The translations under genes and the position numbers were made by a program. Under the pieces are notes generated by a model. That model was not told the origin of the DNA. It did no database searches and saw only the letters and a list, made by a program, of their open reading frames with translations. From the NCBI GenBank assembly GCA_030827475.1, contig JAUREJ010000014.1, forward strand, positions 1-39,740: a DNA stretch of 39,740 nt, given 5' to 3'. Numbering within the stretch: position 1 is the first letter of the stretch; each line of letters opens with the position of its first letter. Shown one piece after another: positions 15,562-23,031 of this stretch. Origin of the DNA: Candidatus Poseidonia sp. (GTDB lineage: Archaea > Thermoplasmatota > Poseidoniia > Poseidoniales > Poseidoniaceae).

Positions 15562-18246
15562 TCATTCCTGTTCGAGCATGGACGGACGAGGCGGTGGCCC
15601 CATGGCGACATCTTCCTTTGGCAATGTTGGACCCACCCGCTGATTGCTGATGATAACGGCCCAGGCACCGATCACGCCCGCAGCGAGGAACAACCATCCT
15701 GCAAGGCCAAAGCCTCCGCTATCGTTCTCGCCGGAAGCACCGTCGGACTTGGTCGCACATCCCTGTTCATCCACGACCGCTCCAAAGACCGAGTTGAGGC
15801 AAAAATCGTAGGCATTGACCACGCCGTCATCGTCGTCATCGAGTTGGAACTCGCTGCAGCCGTTGGAGGAGATTTGGTCTCCGGCGGTGGTTCGAGGGCA
15901 CAGGTCAACAGGGTCCAAAACCCCGTCTTGGTCATCGTCATCGTCTTCCACGGCATCGATGCATCCGTCCCCATCCATGTCTTGTCCGGACTGCGCCACC
16001 CCGATGATGCCCTTTGGACATCGGTCCACCACGTCTTCAATGCCGTCGTTATCATCGTCGTCATCTTCGGTGCTGTCTGCGCACCCATCACCGTCGTGGT
16101 CCATGGTTTCGGCTTGGTCAATCCAATTTTTTTCGCCGAACAAGCACGTGTCGTCGACGTCCAAGACCCCGTCGTCATCATCGTCATCGTCCATCGTTTC
16201 GTCAATGCACCCGTCGGTGTCGTAGTCGTTCCAAGAGAAGGAAATCCACGGTGTCAAGTCGTTTGGACAGTTGTCGTCGGGGATTGAAATCCCGTCCCCA
16301 TCCTTGTCAACGTCACAAGGGTCCCCGATGTTGTCGTTGTCCAAATCCCCCTGGGTTGGGTTGGCGACCCCCGGACAATTGTCTGCTTGGTCGACAAAGC
16401 CGTCACCGTCGGTGTCCACATCAGCACACCCATCGGATTCAATGTCGTTTTCTTCGGTTGAAACCCAACCCACAGACCCCGTTGGGCAAAGGTCATTGGA
16501 GTCAAAAATGCCGTCCTCATCATCGTCCAAATCTTCGGTTGCATCTCGACAGCCATCACCGTCGTGGTCGGTGTTGGCGTTGGCCTGCCAGCCCACCTCA
16601 CCGAGGTTGCAATCATCGCTCGCATCGTTGACGCCGTCGTTGTCGTCATCCTCATCGCAGAGGTCGCCAAAAGCGTCTCCGTCGTGGTTTTCTTGATTGG
16701 GGTTGGGAAGCTTTGGGCAGTTGTCAACCCCGTCGAGAACGCCGTCCAAATCCAAATCGGTTTCGTACATCCACACGCCGATATCAACTTGGTCTCGTTG
16801 GTCAAACACATGGGGTCCGTACATGCCGTCGTTGTTGGAGGCGAAAGCAACAACCGGGGACCCGCTGGCCGTGAGCGCCAAGTCGGAAGGTCGGTCGTTC
16901 CCGCCTCCGCCGCCTGAAATCGCCCAATCCCAGGCGCCATTTTCTTGGCGTTGGGCCAAGAACAGGTCGAGATGATTTCCGTTGTTCAAACCGTCAAGGT
17001 CGGTCAGGGTGAATTCACCGAGCGTGAGTGCCCCGCTTGTTTCACCGAGGATGATGGAATCGCCTTGTGAGGTGATTTCGATGCCGACGACTCGGTCAGC
17101 TCCGTTTCCGCCAAAGCCGGATGCGTGCAACCATTCCCCGTTCGTTGAAAGGTGGGCCTCATAGAAGTCAATCCAGACGGCGTCATCGATGTCCATGTCT
17201 CCAAAACTCATGTTCTCCATGTAATCTCCAACGATGGCGATGCCGTTGGACGCTCGTCCGGTGCAGTCAGCGACGGTGTTGTCACCGGACCCTCCGGCGT
17301 GAGCGATCCAATTCCAACCTCCGGTGGAGTACTGGGCAACCGCAATGTCCAAATTCCCCGTACTGAGGATTTCCGTTTCGTCAAAATTCACCATGTCAAA
17401 GAACGTGGTGATGAAATACGTCCCTCCATTGCTGTCTTTGCAAAGTTTCCCGGTGGTATCAAGCGCATTTGTCGAGAACACGGTTTTGACCGCCAAGTGG
17501 TCGCCGTACCCGTTCATCATCACCAGGGCAACGGCTTCTTCGTTTTCGCTGGCTAGCGAGGTTTCGTTTTCGAAGAGCAACTCGCCGCGATGAAGCAGTG
17601 CGAGATGGATTTCGTCGTTTTGCGTAACCAGCAGGTCGACGACGCTGATTTTGTGAGCATTGGAGTACGATTTTGCCCACATCCAATCGCCTTCGGGCGT
17701 CATCGCTGCGAGGAACACGGCGTTTTCGTGTTCGTCAACCGTCTTGCTGATGGGGTCGAGTTCACCGAGCGTCATGTTGCATCCGCTGCCGAAGGTCATG
17801 TCGCAGTATGTTCCGGCGACAAGGACGGTGCCGTCGCTGAGCGCAGCCAAGGCGCTGATGCTATCCAGTCCGGAGTCCAAACCCGAATTACTGCTTCCAT
17901 TGGTCGTGTTCGTCCATGTTCCGTTGGCGGCGATCCATCCGATGAAAAAGTCAACACCAAACGCTGTACCTTCGGTTGAAAAGCCGATGACATCGCCGTT
18001 GAAATCGATGTTTTGTTCAAACGAACCGGCAACGATGACGCCACCATTGGGCAGGGGCAGGAGGGCGTTGATGGATTCACTCGAACTGCCTCCTGCGCTG
18101 GCCAACCACCCCGTCGTGTTTGTCGATTCGCTGTGCAACGCAAATGCTGGGCTTTCAAGTGCCTGGGGGGCGGAATTTGCGAGCGGTGTTGCTGCACCCG
18201 CCAACATGAGCACAGCAAGAACGGCATGCACGAGTATGAAGCGCAT
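15562..18246 (-). CDS. Surface protein with beta-propeller-like repeats, thrombospondin type 3 repeats and C-terminal anchor
   Basis: This 894-residue protein starts at MRFILVHAVLAVLMLAG (ATG at 18246), a typical signal peptide; longer in-frame starts at 18318 and 18345 would bury it. Residues about 35-490 hold SBBP/beta-propeller-like repeats (recurrent GDGTVLVAGTY, GGSGDN, GNGADRV-type turns). Residues about 495-835 hold classical thrombospondin type 3 repeats (DGDGCxD, DNCP, DDDDDDDGVLD), very rich in Asp and expected to bind calcium. A transmembrane helix (about 845-866) precedes a 28-residue tail ending PPPRPSMLEQE. It is probably exported and membrane-anchored; the ligand is unknown. 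It is separate in sequence from the other repeat protein in this window. Confidence 0.88.
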   Translation of the reverse strand: MRFILVHAVLAVLMLAGAATPLANSAPQALESPAFALHSESTNTTGWLASAGGSSSESINALLPLPNGGVIVAGSFEQNIDFNGDVIGFSTEGTAFGVDFFIGWIAANGTWTNTTNGSSNSGLDSGLDSISALAALSDGTVLVAGTYCDMTFGSGCNMTLGELDPISKTVDEHENAVFLAAMTPEGDWMWAKSYSNAHKISVVDLLVTQNDEIHLALLHRGELLFENETSLASENEEAVALVMMNGYGDHLAVKTVFSTNALDTTGKLCKDSNGGTYFITTFFDMVNFDETEILSTGNLDIAVAQYSTGGWNWIAHAGGSGDNTVADCTGRASNGIAIVGDYMENMSFGDMDIDDAVWIDFYEAHLSTNGEWLHASGFGGNGADRVVGIEITSQGDSIILGETSGALTLGEFTLTDLDGLNNGNHLDLFLAQRQENGAWDWAISGGGGGNDRPSDLALTASGSPVVAFASNNDGMYGPHVFDQRDQVDIGVWMYETDLDLDGVLDGVDNCPKLPNPNQENHDGDAFGDLCDEDDDNDGVNDASDDCNLGEVGWQANANTDHDGDGCRDATEDLDDDEDGIFDSNDLCPTGSVGWVSTEENDIESDGCADVDTDGDGFVDQADNCPGVANPTQGDLDNDNIGDPCDVDKDGDGISIPDDNCPNDLTPWISFSWNDYDTDGCIDETMDDDDDDDGVLDVDDTCLFGEKNWIDQAETMDHDGDGCADSTEDDDDDNDGIEDVVDRCPKGIIGVAQSGQDMDGDGCIDAVEDDDDDQDGVLDPVDLCPRTTAGDQISSNGCSEFQLDDDDDGVVNAYDFCLNSVFGAVVDEQGCATKSDGASGENDSGGFGLAGWLFLAAGVIGAWAVIISNQRVGPTLPKEDVAMGPPPRPSMLEQE
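15790..16770 (-). repeat. Thrombospondin type 3 repeat array (coding)
   Basis: On the minus strand this stretch encodes repeated units with DxDxDG and DxCP motifs and long Asp runs interrupted by Gly-Val/Ile turns. On the plus strand it appears as repeated TCATCGTC-type tracts. Copies differ enough that recombination-mediated collapse is not obvious, but assemblies of such regions deserve a check. Confidence 0.8.
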
Positions 18247-18264
18247 GATGCTGGATGGATGTCT

Positions 18265-18273
18265 TGCATAAGA
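18265..18273 (-). promoter_or_regulatory. TATA-like box of thrombospondin-repeat gene
   Basis: Read on the minus strand, CTTATGCAA is centred about 23 bases before the ATG at 18246, again the spacing of a leaderless transcript. The box is weak; the spacing and the lack of a Shine-Dalgarno sequence are the support. Confidence 0.35.
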
Positions 18274-18343
18274 ACCCCCCGTGCAGGCGTGCGCAACGGG
18301 ATTTGGGGGAGTCTTCATTGAGTGTCGCTCCACCAACGATACC

Positions 18344-19390
18344 ATGGGTGGGTCGGACGAACGCAGGGGTCGCCAGCAGCGACGAACCTCTTCATCTTCG
18401 AACCGACGGCGCTACGGTGGTCCAAAACGCGTGCAGCAAGAGGAACGGTTTCGTGAAGAGGTTCGAGCCATGGGTGCTCGGGCAGAGGGTCGGTTTGACC
18501 AGCGACCGCTCCCCATGGCCATTCCTGAAGACATTGAACCTCCTCGAACGTTCCACCTTGAGTGGGCGGTCAGCCCCGTCCCGCTCAAGACCGAGGAAAA
18601 GGTGGCGGATTGGGTCGTCCGGCGAGGTGAATACGGATGGTTGACCGATGAGCGAGTCGACGAAATTGGAAAAAGAGTCGTCAATGAAGCCATGACCCTT
18701 GACCAGGCCTTGTCGTTGCGGTCGGCTCTGTTGCAGCAAAAGACCGTTTATTCCCACCACAAACTGAAGCGAAAGGCTCGCTCGATCGCCCAACAATACC
18801 GAAACGGCTCAACGGTGATCGAACTTTCCATCGAACACGACTTTTCCCCGATGAACCTGTTTCGTGCGGTGCTCGAGGCGAACGGCTGGTCCAAGAATCA
18901 AATCAAGGAACGACTCCGCAATCCAAGCCAGATGAAAGAACGAGAACGTCGTGAATTTGAGGAAGCTGAAGCGGTGGATCGCGTGGCAAGCGTTGACCAA
19001 TCGGAGACCCAACTCAAAGCCGATTTGTTCGAAGATATCCTCGCCGACTGGTTTGAGGCTCAAGGCATTCGTCTTCGACGTCAACCTGAGATGGTGAAGG
19101 AGCAATCCGAAGCGTTAGGGCGGCCGGTTCGTACACCGGACTTGTTGTTCCTCGATCACGTGTACATCAACGGCCAGCCGGTGGCATGGATCGATGCGAA
19201 GCATTTCTACGGCGCCGATGTGGAGTTCCAACGCAAGAAAATGAAGAAACAGATGAACCGCTACATCGACGCTTGGGGTTCAGGGGCCATCATGTTCCGT
19301 CACGGTTTCTGCGAAAATCTGTACTTGCCCGGGGTGGTCATGTTGGATGCTGGACCCATCGATCTCTCCCGCCTCAATGCTGACGAGTAG
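18344..19390 (+). CDS. CDIN1/C15orf41-like TPD-motif nuclease homologue
   Basis: This 348-residue protein has an Arg/Ser-rich N-terminus, a helical central region (about 85-215) with HTH-like segments, and a C-terminal PD-(D/E)xK-like domain. T264-P265-D266 (GRPVRTPDLLFLD) gives the family name 'TPD'. It is followed by D284-x-K286 in AWIDAKHFYG and a conserved QMNRYIDAWGSGAIMFRHGF tail. The same motif order occurs in human CDIN1 (C15orf41), linked to congenital dyserythropoietic anaemia type I, and in archaeal relatives of Holliday-junction-resolvase-fold nucleases. A DNA or RNA nuclease is expected; the substrate is unknown. The start is the ATG at 18344; the reading frame runs 63 bases further upstream. 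The last 17 bases overlap the pantoate kinase gene. Confidence 0.78.
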   Translation: MGGSDERRGRQQRRTSSSSNRRRYGGPKRVQQEERFREEVRAMGARAEGRFDQRPLPMAIPEDIEPPRTFHLEWAVSPVPLKTEEKVADWVVRRGEYGWLTDERVDEIGKRVVNEAMTLDQALSLRSALLQQKTVYSHHKLKRKARSIAQQYRNGSTVIELSIEHDFSPMNLFRAVLEANGWSKNQIKERLRNPSQMKERERREFEEAEAVDRVASVDQSETQLKADLFEDILADWFEAQGIRLRRQPEMVKEQSEALGRPVRTPDLLFLDHVYINGQPVAWIDAKHFYGADVEFQRKKMKKQMNRYIDAWGSGAIMFRHGFCENLYLPGVVMLDAGPIDLSRLNADE

Positions 19391-20411
19391 ACGGGGCAAA
19401 GGCGCTCAACAACGTGCTCAAACCTCGTTGTTTCAGTTCGTTTTCCAAACGCATCAGGTCGTCATCGGTTGGAAGTTGGTCAATGCGACGGGGGAGGACG
19501 ACGACCGAACTTCCAAGCATGCACAAGCGAACGGCGCAGATGGCGTGGAGGGCGAGTTGAGCAACCTCTTCCACGACCGCATCGTATACGGCTGCGCGCT
19601 CGGCCTCGGCCAGCATGCCCGAAGCATTGGCAAAATTTCTCGCCTCATTCAGCACCTCCGACCAACGCCCTTCGTTCCATGCTCCGATGCGGAGGTTTGC
19701 AATGCTCGCTTCACCAGCCTCGGTGATGAGGTTCTGCCAGTCGGGGTCGTCGATGTAAAGTGATGTATGGCGTGCTTCAGCGGCGTCCCACACCAACAAC
19801 AACGGTGCTTCAAGCCCGAAACTCACGGCTTGGCCCGGCCAACCGGGCGCACCCGGTTGGATGCGGAGCTCAACGCCCCCAACGGACAATCCCAAAACAT
19901 CACCCAGCCCAGCACCGTGTTCACGCTCGATCCGATGGGCCAGTTTTTCGTACTGAACGGCAGTTCCTCGTCGGGTTGCAGCTTGAACCGCCCGCCCCAA
20001 GGCGACCAGCCCAGCAGCTGACATGCCGAAGCCTTGGCTGGTTGGACACTGCAGGGTCACGTCCACGGTAATGTATTCGTGCTCACGCAGCAGCGTGGCG
20101 TCTCGACACGCCTGAATGTAATCCATGTAGAGAGCGGTCTGCGACCGAGGCTTTCCTTCAGCATCGACGACGGTGACCGTCGAGCGCTCTTTCTTCAGCC
20201 TCGGGGAGGCGGCATCGGGTTCCATCCCGACCATGGTTCGCTTTGGAGCCAGTGCCTCATCGCTGTTGAGGGTGAGGCGAACGAGAACACCGTGTTTGAT
20301 CGTAAACCCCGTACCTCTGCTGCCCTGGCTTCGTTTGAGGCGAGCAGACTTGTCGATGGCAAAAAGCAGCGTGATGTGGCCGCCGCATGATGCTTCAAAG
20401 GACGGGGACAT
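19374..20411 (-). CDS. Pantoate kinase (archaeal CoA pathway, GHMP family)
   Basis: This 345-residue protein starts at MSPSFEASCGGHITLLF (ATG at 20411); a longer in-frame start would run into rpo3. GHMP-type motifs appear in the order seen in archaeal pantoate kinase: CGGHITLLF (9-17), GSRGTGF (30-36), the glycine/serine phosphate loop TSQGFGMSAAG (124-134) and GAGLGDVLG (157-164). It phosphorylates pantoate to 4-phosphopantoate, the archaeal replacement for the pantothenate kinase route. The gene lies 46 bases after rpo3, where many archaea carry ribosomal protein genes instead. Confidence 0.85.
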   Translation of the reverse strand: MSPSFEASCGGHITLLFAIDKSARLKRSQGSRGTGFTIKHGVLVRLTLNSDEALAPKRTMVGMEPDAASPRLKKERSTVTVVDAEGKPRSQTALYMDYIQACRDATLLREHEYITVDVTLQCPTSQGFGMSAAGLVALGRAVQAATRRGTAVQYEKLAHRIEREHGAGLGDVLGLSVGGVELRIQPGAPGWPGQAVSFGLEAPLLLVWDAAEARHTSLYIDDPDWQNLITEAGEASIANLRIGAWNEGRWSEVLNEARNFANASGMLAEAERAAVYDAVVEEVAQLALHAICAVRLCMLGSSVVVLPRRIDQLPTDDDLMRLENELKQRGLSTLLSAFAPSTRQH

Positions 20412-20457
20412 CGTTCTCCGCACGAAGGCGGGGCTGATGAAGTGTGCTCTTCGCACT

Positions 20458-21390
20458 TCAAGCCAGTGCGGACGCAACGTCTTCCTTCAACTGGGTGAAG
20501 CGTTGGCTTAGTTCGCTCAAGGCCATATTGAACGCCGTCACGGGGTCAAGGGCTCCGTCGGTCTCGTAGGAGAAGACGAAAGCCCCGTCAACGGGTTGCA
20601 TGACGATGGCGTTGTCGAAGTCTTCTTCGCGTCCGGTTCCGGGGCCGACTTGGTGAAGGGCTTTCTCAAGGTCCATCACGTGATTGATGTTGGTGATCTT
20701 CTTGTCTTTGCCGAACAATTTTGCATCAATGGCCTTTCCGTCGCTCGTTGTCAAGCCGAGATTGAACAGGATTTCTGCCTTCTTTGGTTTGTCAAGAACG
20801 GCGATGCATTGGGGTCGGAAGCCAACGGCTGCGACCGGAGACCACTTGGCGTGATCTCGACCTCGTCCCAACACGGCAAATGCGTAGAATTCGAGGAATT
20901 GACCCTTGGCCAGCACGGTGAGCGGGATGTCTTTGTGTTCTTCACGAATGTCGAAGACGGGGTCTGAAATCGTGGTGATGTCCCGTGCGTATACGGTTTT
21001 GAACTCTTCTTCGGAGTCGGCCGAAGGTCCACGGGCAGAAAGCGTGTAGAGCACCTGACACATGGGGCAACCCTTGTCCTTTTCAACGACGTCCTTGCAG
21101 TTTTCGCAAGTGTCGGGGAAGACCAGGCCTTCGTTGAGGTTGGTGGGAATGGGAATCATGGCGAGACGGTGAGCCAGCACTTCATCGGGAAGCACGTTCA
21201 CGGATTCGACCACTTCGCCCTTGTTGTCTTGGGTAACGCCTTGGGAGAAGTCAACCCGGGTGATGGCGAGTTTGGGGACATCAGCGATCAGGGCTCGACG
21301 AATGGCGTTGACTTGGGATGCGTCGGTGTCGCTGATGAGGATGCGGATTTCGTGGCCCTGTGGCCAGCCTTCTACGATTTCAGTCTTCAT
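20458..21390 (-). CDS. rpo3: RNA polymerase subunit D (Rpo3)
   Basis: A 310-residue homologue of bacterial alpha and eukaryotic Rpb3, which dimerises with Rpo11 to nucleate RNA polymerase assembly. The N-terminal dimerisation motif is clear (NAIRRALIADVPKLAI). The insertion domain carries a Cys quartet, C95/C98 and C108/C111 (DTCENCKD ... GCPMCQ), equivalent to the Rpb3 zinc loop. The later ferredoxin-like region has only one Cys, so the Fe-S cluster of some archaeal Rpo3 proteins is probably absent. The start is taken at the ATG at 21390; an ATG at 21396 is also in frame. The protein is about 50 residues longer than many orthologues. Confidence 0.95.
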   Translation of the reverse strand: MKTEIVEGWPQGHEIRILISDTDASQVNAIRRALIADVPKLAITRVDFSQGVTQDNKGEVVESVNVLPDEVLAHRLAMIPIPTNLNEGLVFPDTCENCKDVVEKDKGCPMCQVLYTLSARGPSADSEEEFKTVYARDITTISDPVFDIREEHKDIPLTVLAKGQFLEFYAFAVLGRGRDHAKWSPVAAVGFRPQCIAVLDKPKKAEILFNLGLTTSDGKAIDAKLFGKDKKITNINHVMDLEKALHQVGPGTGREEDFDNAIVMQPVDGAFVFSYETDGALDPVTAFNMALSELSQRFTQLKEDVASALA

Positions 21391-21405
21391 GGTCATCACC
21401 AGTCT

Positions 21406-21786
21406 TCAAACACGGCGGCCCCGGCGTCCACCCTTCTTCTTCGTTCCATCGTGGGCGATGGGGGTGACATCGACGATTCGGCTCACGGTCATGCCGGCAC
21501 GGGTGAGGGCCCGGATGGCTGCGGTTGCTTGAGGCGCACGGATGGAGCGGTTTCCGCCAGGCGCTCGAAATTTCACGACGATTTCGGTAAATTCCTTTTC
21601 TTTTAGGGCATCAGCCATGCGTTCTCCGGCACGGGTTGCAGCAAATTGACTTCCTTTGTCCTTACCGGACTTCACAACTTCGCCACCGTTGCAGGTGGAG
21701 ATGGTCTCGGCCCCGGTCAAATCCGTAGCCGTCATGAGAATGTTGTTCTTCGAACTGTAAATGTTGACAACGGCTTTGCGGGACAT
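21406..21786 (-). CDS. rps11: Small-subunit ribosomal protein uS11
   Basis: This 126-residue protein has typical uS11 features: NNILMTATDLTGAETIS, GSQFAATRAGERMAD, the rRNA-contacting GGNRSIRAPQATAAIRAL, and the basic C-terminus GTKKKGGRRGRRV. It helps form the 30S platform near the mRNA exit. Its ATG overlaps the TGA of rps4 by one base (TGATG), indicating translational coupling. Confidence 0.97.
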   Translation of the reverse strand: MSRKAVVNIYSSKNNILMTATDLTGAETISTCNGGEVVKSGKDKGSQFAATRAGERMADALKEKEFTEIVVKFRAPGGNRSIRAPQATAAIRALTRAGMTVSRIVDVTPIAHDGTKKKGGRRGRRV

Positions 21787-22436
21787 CACTCATCGCCTCC
21801 TTCAAGTGCAGCGGTTGAAGCCTCAGCGGCTTCCCGAACTTCTTCAGCAAATTCAGGGGTGGCCTCCGGGTCAACTTCACCGTCTTCGTAATCGGCCTTT
21901 TCGCGGACGCCTTCAATGGCTTTCCGAATGGAGTGGTTTGGGTTGTTGAGAGCAGAACTTGGATGGTAGCGAAGATCGGCTTCTTCGTCCTTGCTCACGG
22001 GGTAGGAAGGGATGGTGACCTTTTGCTCGCCAATGCAGATTTGGCCGTGGGTGACCAGTTGGCGTGCTTGCTTCATGGTGCATGCAAGACCTTTGTAATA
22101 CACTTGAGCCTGAAGTCGACGGTTGAGGACATCTTCCGTCGTGAGCGACAGGATGTCACCGAGGTCTGCGTCCGAAGCGATGAGGCCCTTGTGGTGGAGG
22201 GAGCGGAGCAGGTCTTCTCGCTCACGCTTGCCGTGGCCTTCCGTCGTGTCGACGTTACCGATCAGGCGCATGGCTTGTCGTCGGTGCCGGCGGAGTTGCG
22301 ACTTGGCCTTCCAAATCTCCTTCATGTTCTTGAGCCCGTGATTCTTTTGGATGGCGTGCTCTTCTTCGATTCGGTCAGCCTTCCAAGGGTGGGAAGGCGT
22401 GTCGTACTTGGGTCGTGAAAACTTTGGCTCTCCCAT
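21786..22436 (-). CDS. rps4: Small-subunit ribosomal protein uS4
   Basis: This 216-residue protein begins MGEPKFSRPKYDTPSHPW, as in archaeal uS4. The S4 RNA-binding domain is at about 100-160 (LNRRLQAQVYYKGLACTMKQ, then RQLVTHGQICIG). The C-terminal 45 or so residues are strongly acidic (YEDGEVDPEATPEFAEEV to GGDE), longer than in many orthologues. It initiates assembly of the 30S body. It is 15 bases downstream of rps13. Confidence 0.97.
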   Translation of the reverse strand: MGEPKFSRPKYDTPSHPWKADRIEEEHAIQKNHGLKNMKEIWKAKSQLRRHRRQAMRLIGNVDTTEGHGKREREDLLRSLHHKGLIASDADLGDILSLTTEDVLNRRLQAQVYYKGLACTMKQARQLVTHGQICIGEQKVTIPSYPVSKDEEADLRYHPSSALNNPNHSIRKAIEGVREKADYEDGEVDPEATPEFAEEVREAAEASTAALEGGDE

Positions 22437-22451
22437 GTTCAATCCCTCTCA

Positions 22452-22919
22452 TCACTTCTTTCGGCTCACACCGAGGGTCAAACCGCCACGGCCGTTGGAA
22501 CGACCGCGCTGGCCACGGACTTTGTTGCCCGACGCATGGCGGATACCACGGTAGGACTTCATGGTGCGTAGCCGGTCAATGTCGTCCTTGAGGGTAAAGC
22601 GAACCTGTTGGCCGGTGACATGGACGTCGTAGCCCGATTCGAGGTCGCGCTGCCGGTTTAGCATCCATTCCGGGACCTTTTCGGCGTAGGATTCAATGGC
22701 GCCACGGAGGTCTTCCTGTTGCTCGGTGGTGAGGAAACCGGCGAGGGCGTAGGGGTCGAAGCCCGTGTTCTTGCAAATCTGGATGGCGGTGCGAGCACCA
22801 ACGCCCTTGACCGAGGTCAATGCGGTGGCCAACGGCTTCAAGCCGTCCATGTCCGTATCGGCCATACGCAAAATGTATGAAAAATCGTCACCAAGGTCCT
22901 CATCCTTCGGTCGTGCCAT
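22452..22919 (-). CDS. rps13: Small-subunit ribosomal protein uS13
   Basis: This 155-residue protein starts at MARPKDEDLGDDFSYILR (ATG at 22919). The helix-hairpin-helix part GVGARTAIQICKNTGFDPYA and the basic tail KSYRGIRHASGNKVRGQRGR are diagnostic. It sits in the head of the 30S subunit and contacts the P-site tRNA and the bridge to 50S. A longer frame open to 23252 is rejected because it is not uS13-like and contains the promoter. The purine stretch AGGTGA (minus strand, 22925-22930) is a well-placed Shine-Dalgarno sequence, 5 bases from the ATG. Confidence 0.97.
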   Translation of the reverse strand: MARPKDEDLGDDFSYILRMADTDMDGLKPLATALTSVKGVGARTAIQICKNTGFDPYALAGFLTTEQQEDLRGAIESYAEKVPEWMLNRQRDLESGYDVHVTGQQVRFTLKDDIDRLRTMKSYRGIRHASGNKVRGQRGRSNGRGGLTLGVSRKK

Positions 22920-22976
22920 CGTGTTCACCTGTACGTTAACACACGCAGTGTCAAGCATCCCTCCGACCAACCCCCC

Positions 22977-22982
22977 ATATAT
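22977..22982 (-). promoter_or_regulatory. TATA box of the rps13-rps4-rps11-rpo3 operon
   Basis: The sequence ATATAT lies about 60 bases upstream of the rps13 ATG on the minus strand. Transcription would start near 22953, giving a leader of about 34 bases that contains the AGGTGA Shine-Dalgarno sequence. In this window it is the clearest example of a leadered promoter. Confidence 0.6.
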
Positions 22983-23031
22983 CAAGACCGCGATGATGGC
23001 GTTCGCGCCACTGAGCCGCGAAAAGGAGTGA

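Noticed and set aside
15815-16287. Ser/Val-rich open frames on the plus strand opposite the thrombospondin type 3 array
   Set aside because: These are complements of GAT/GAC runs in the real minus-strand gene and have no independent motif.
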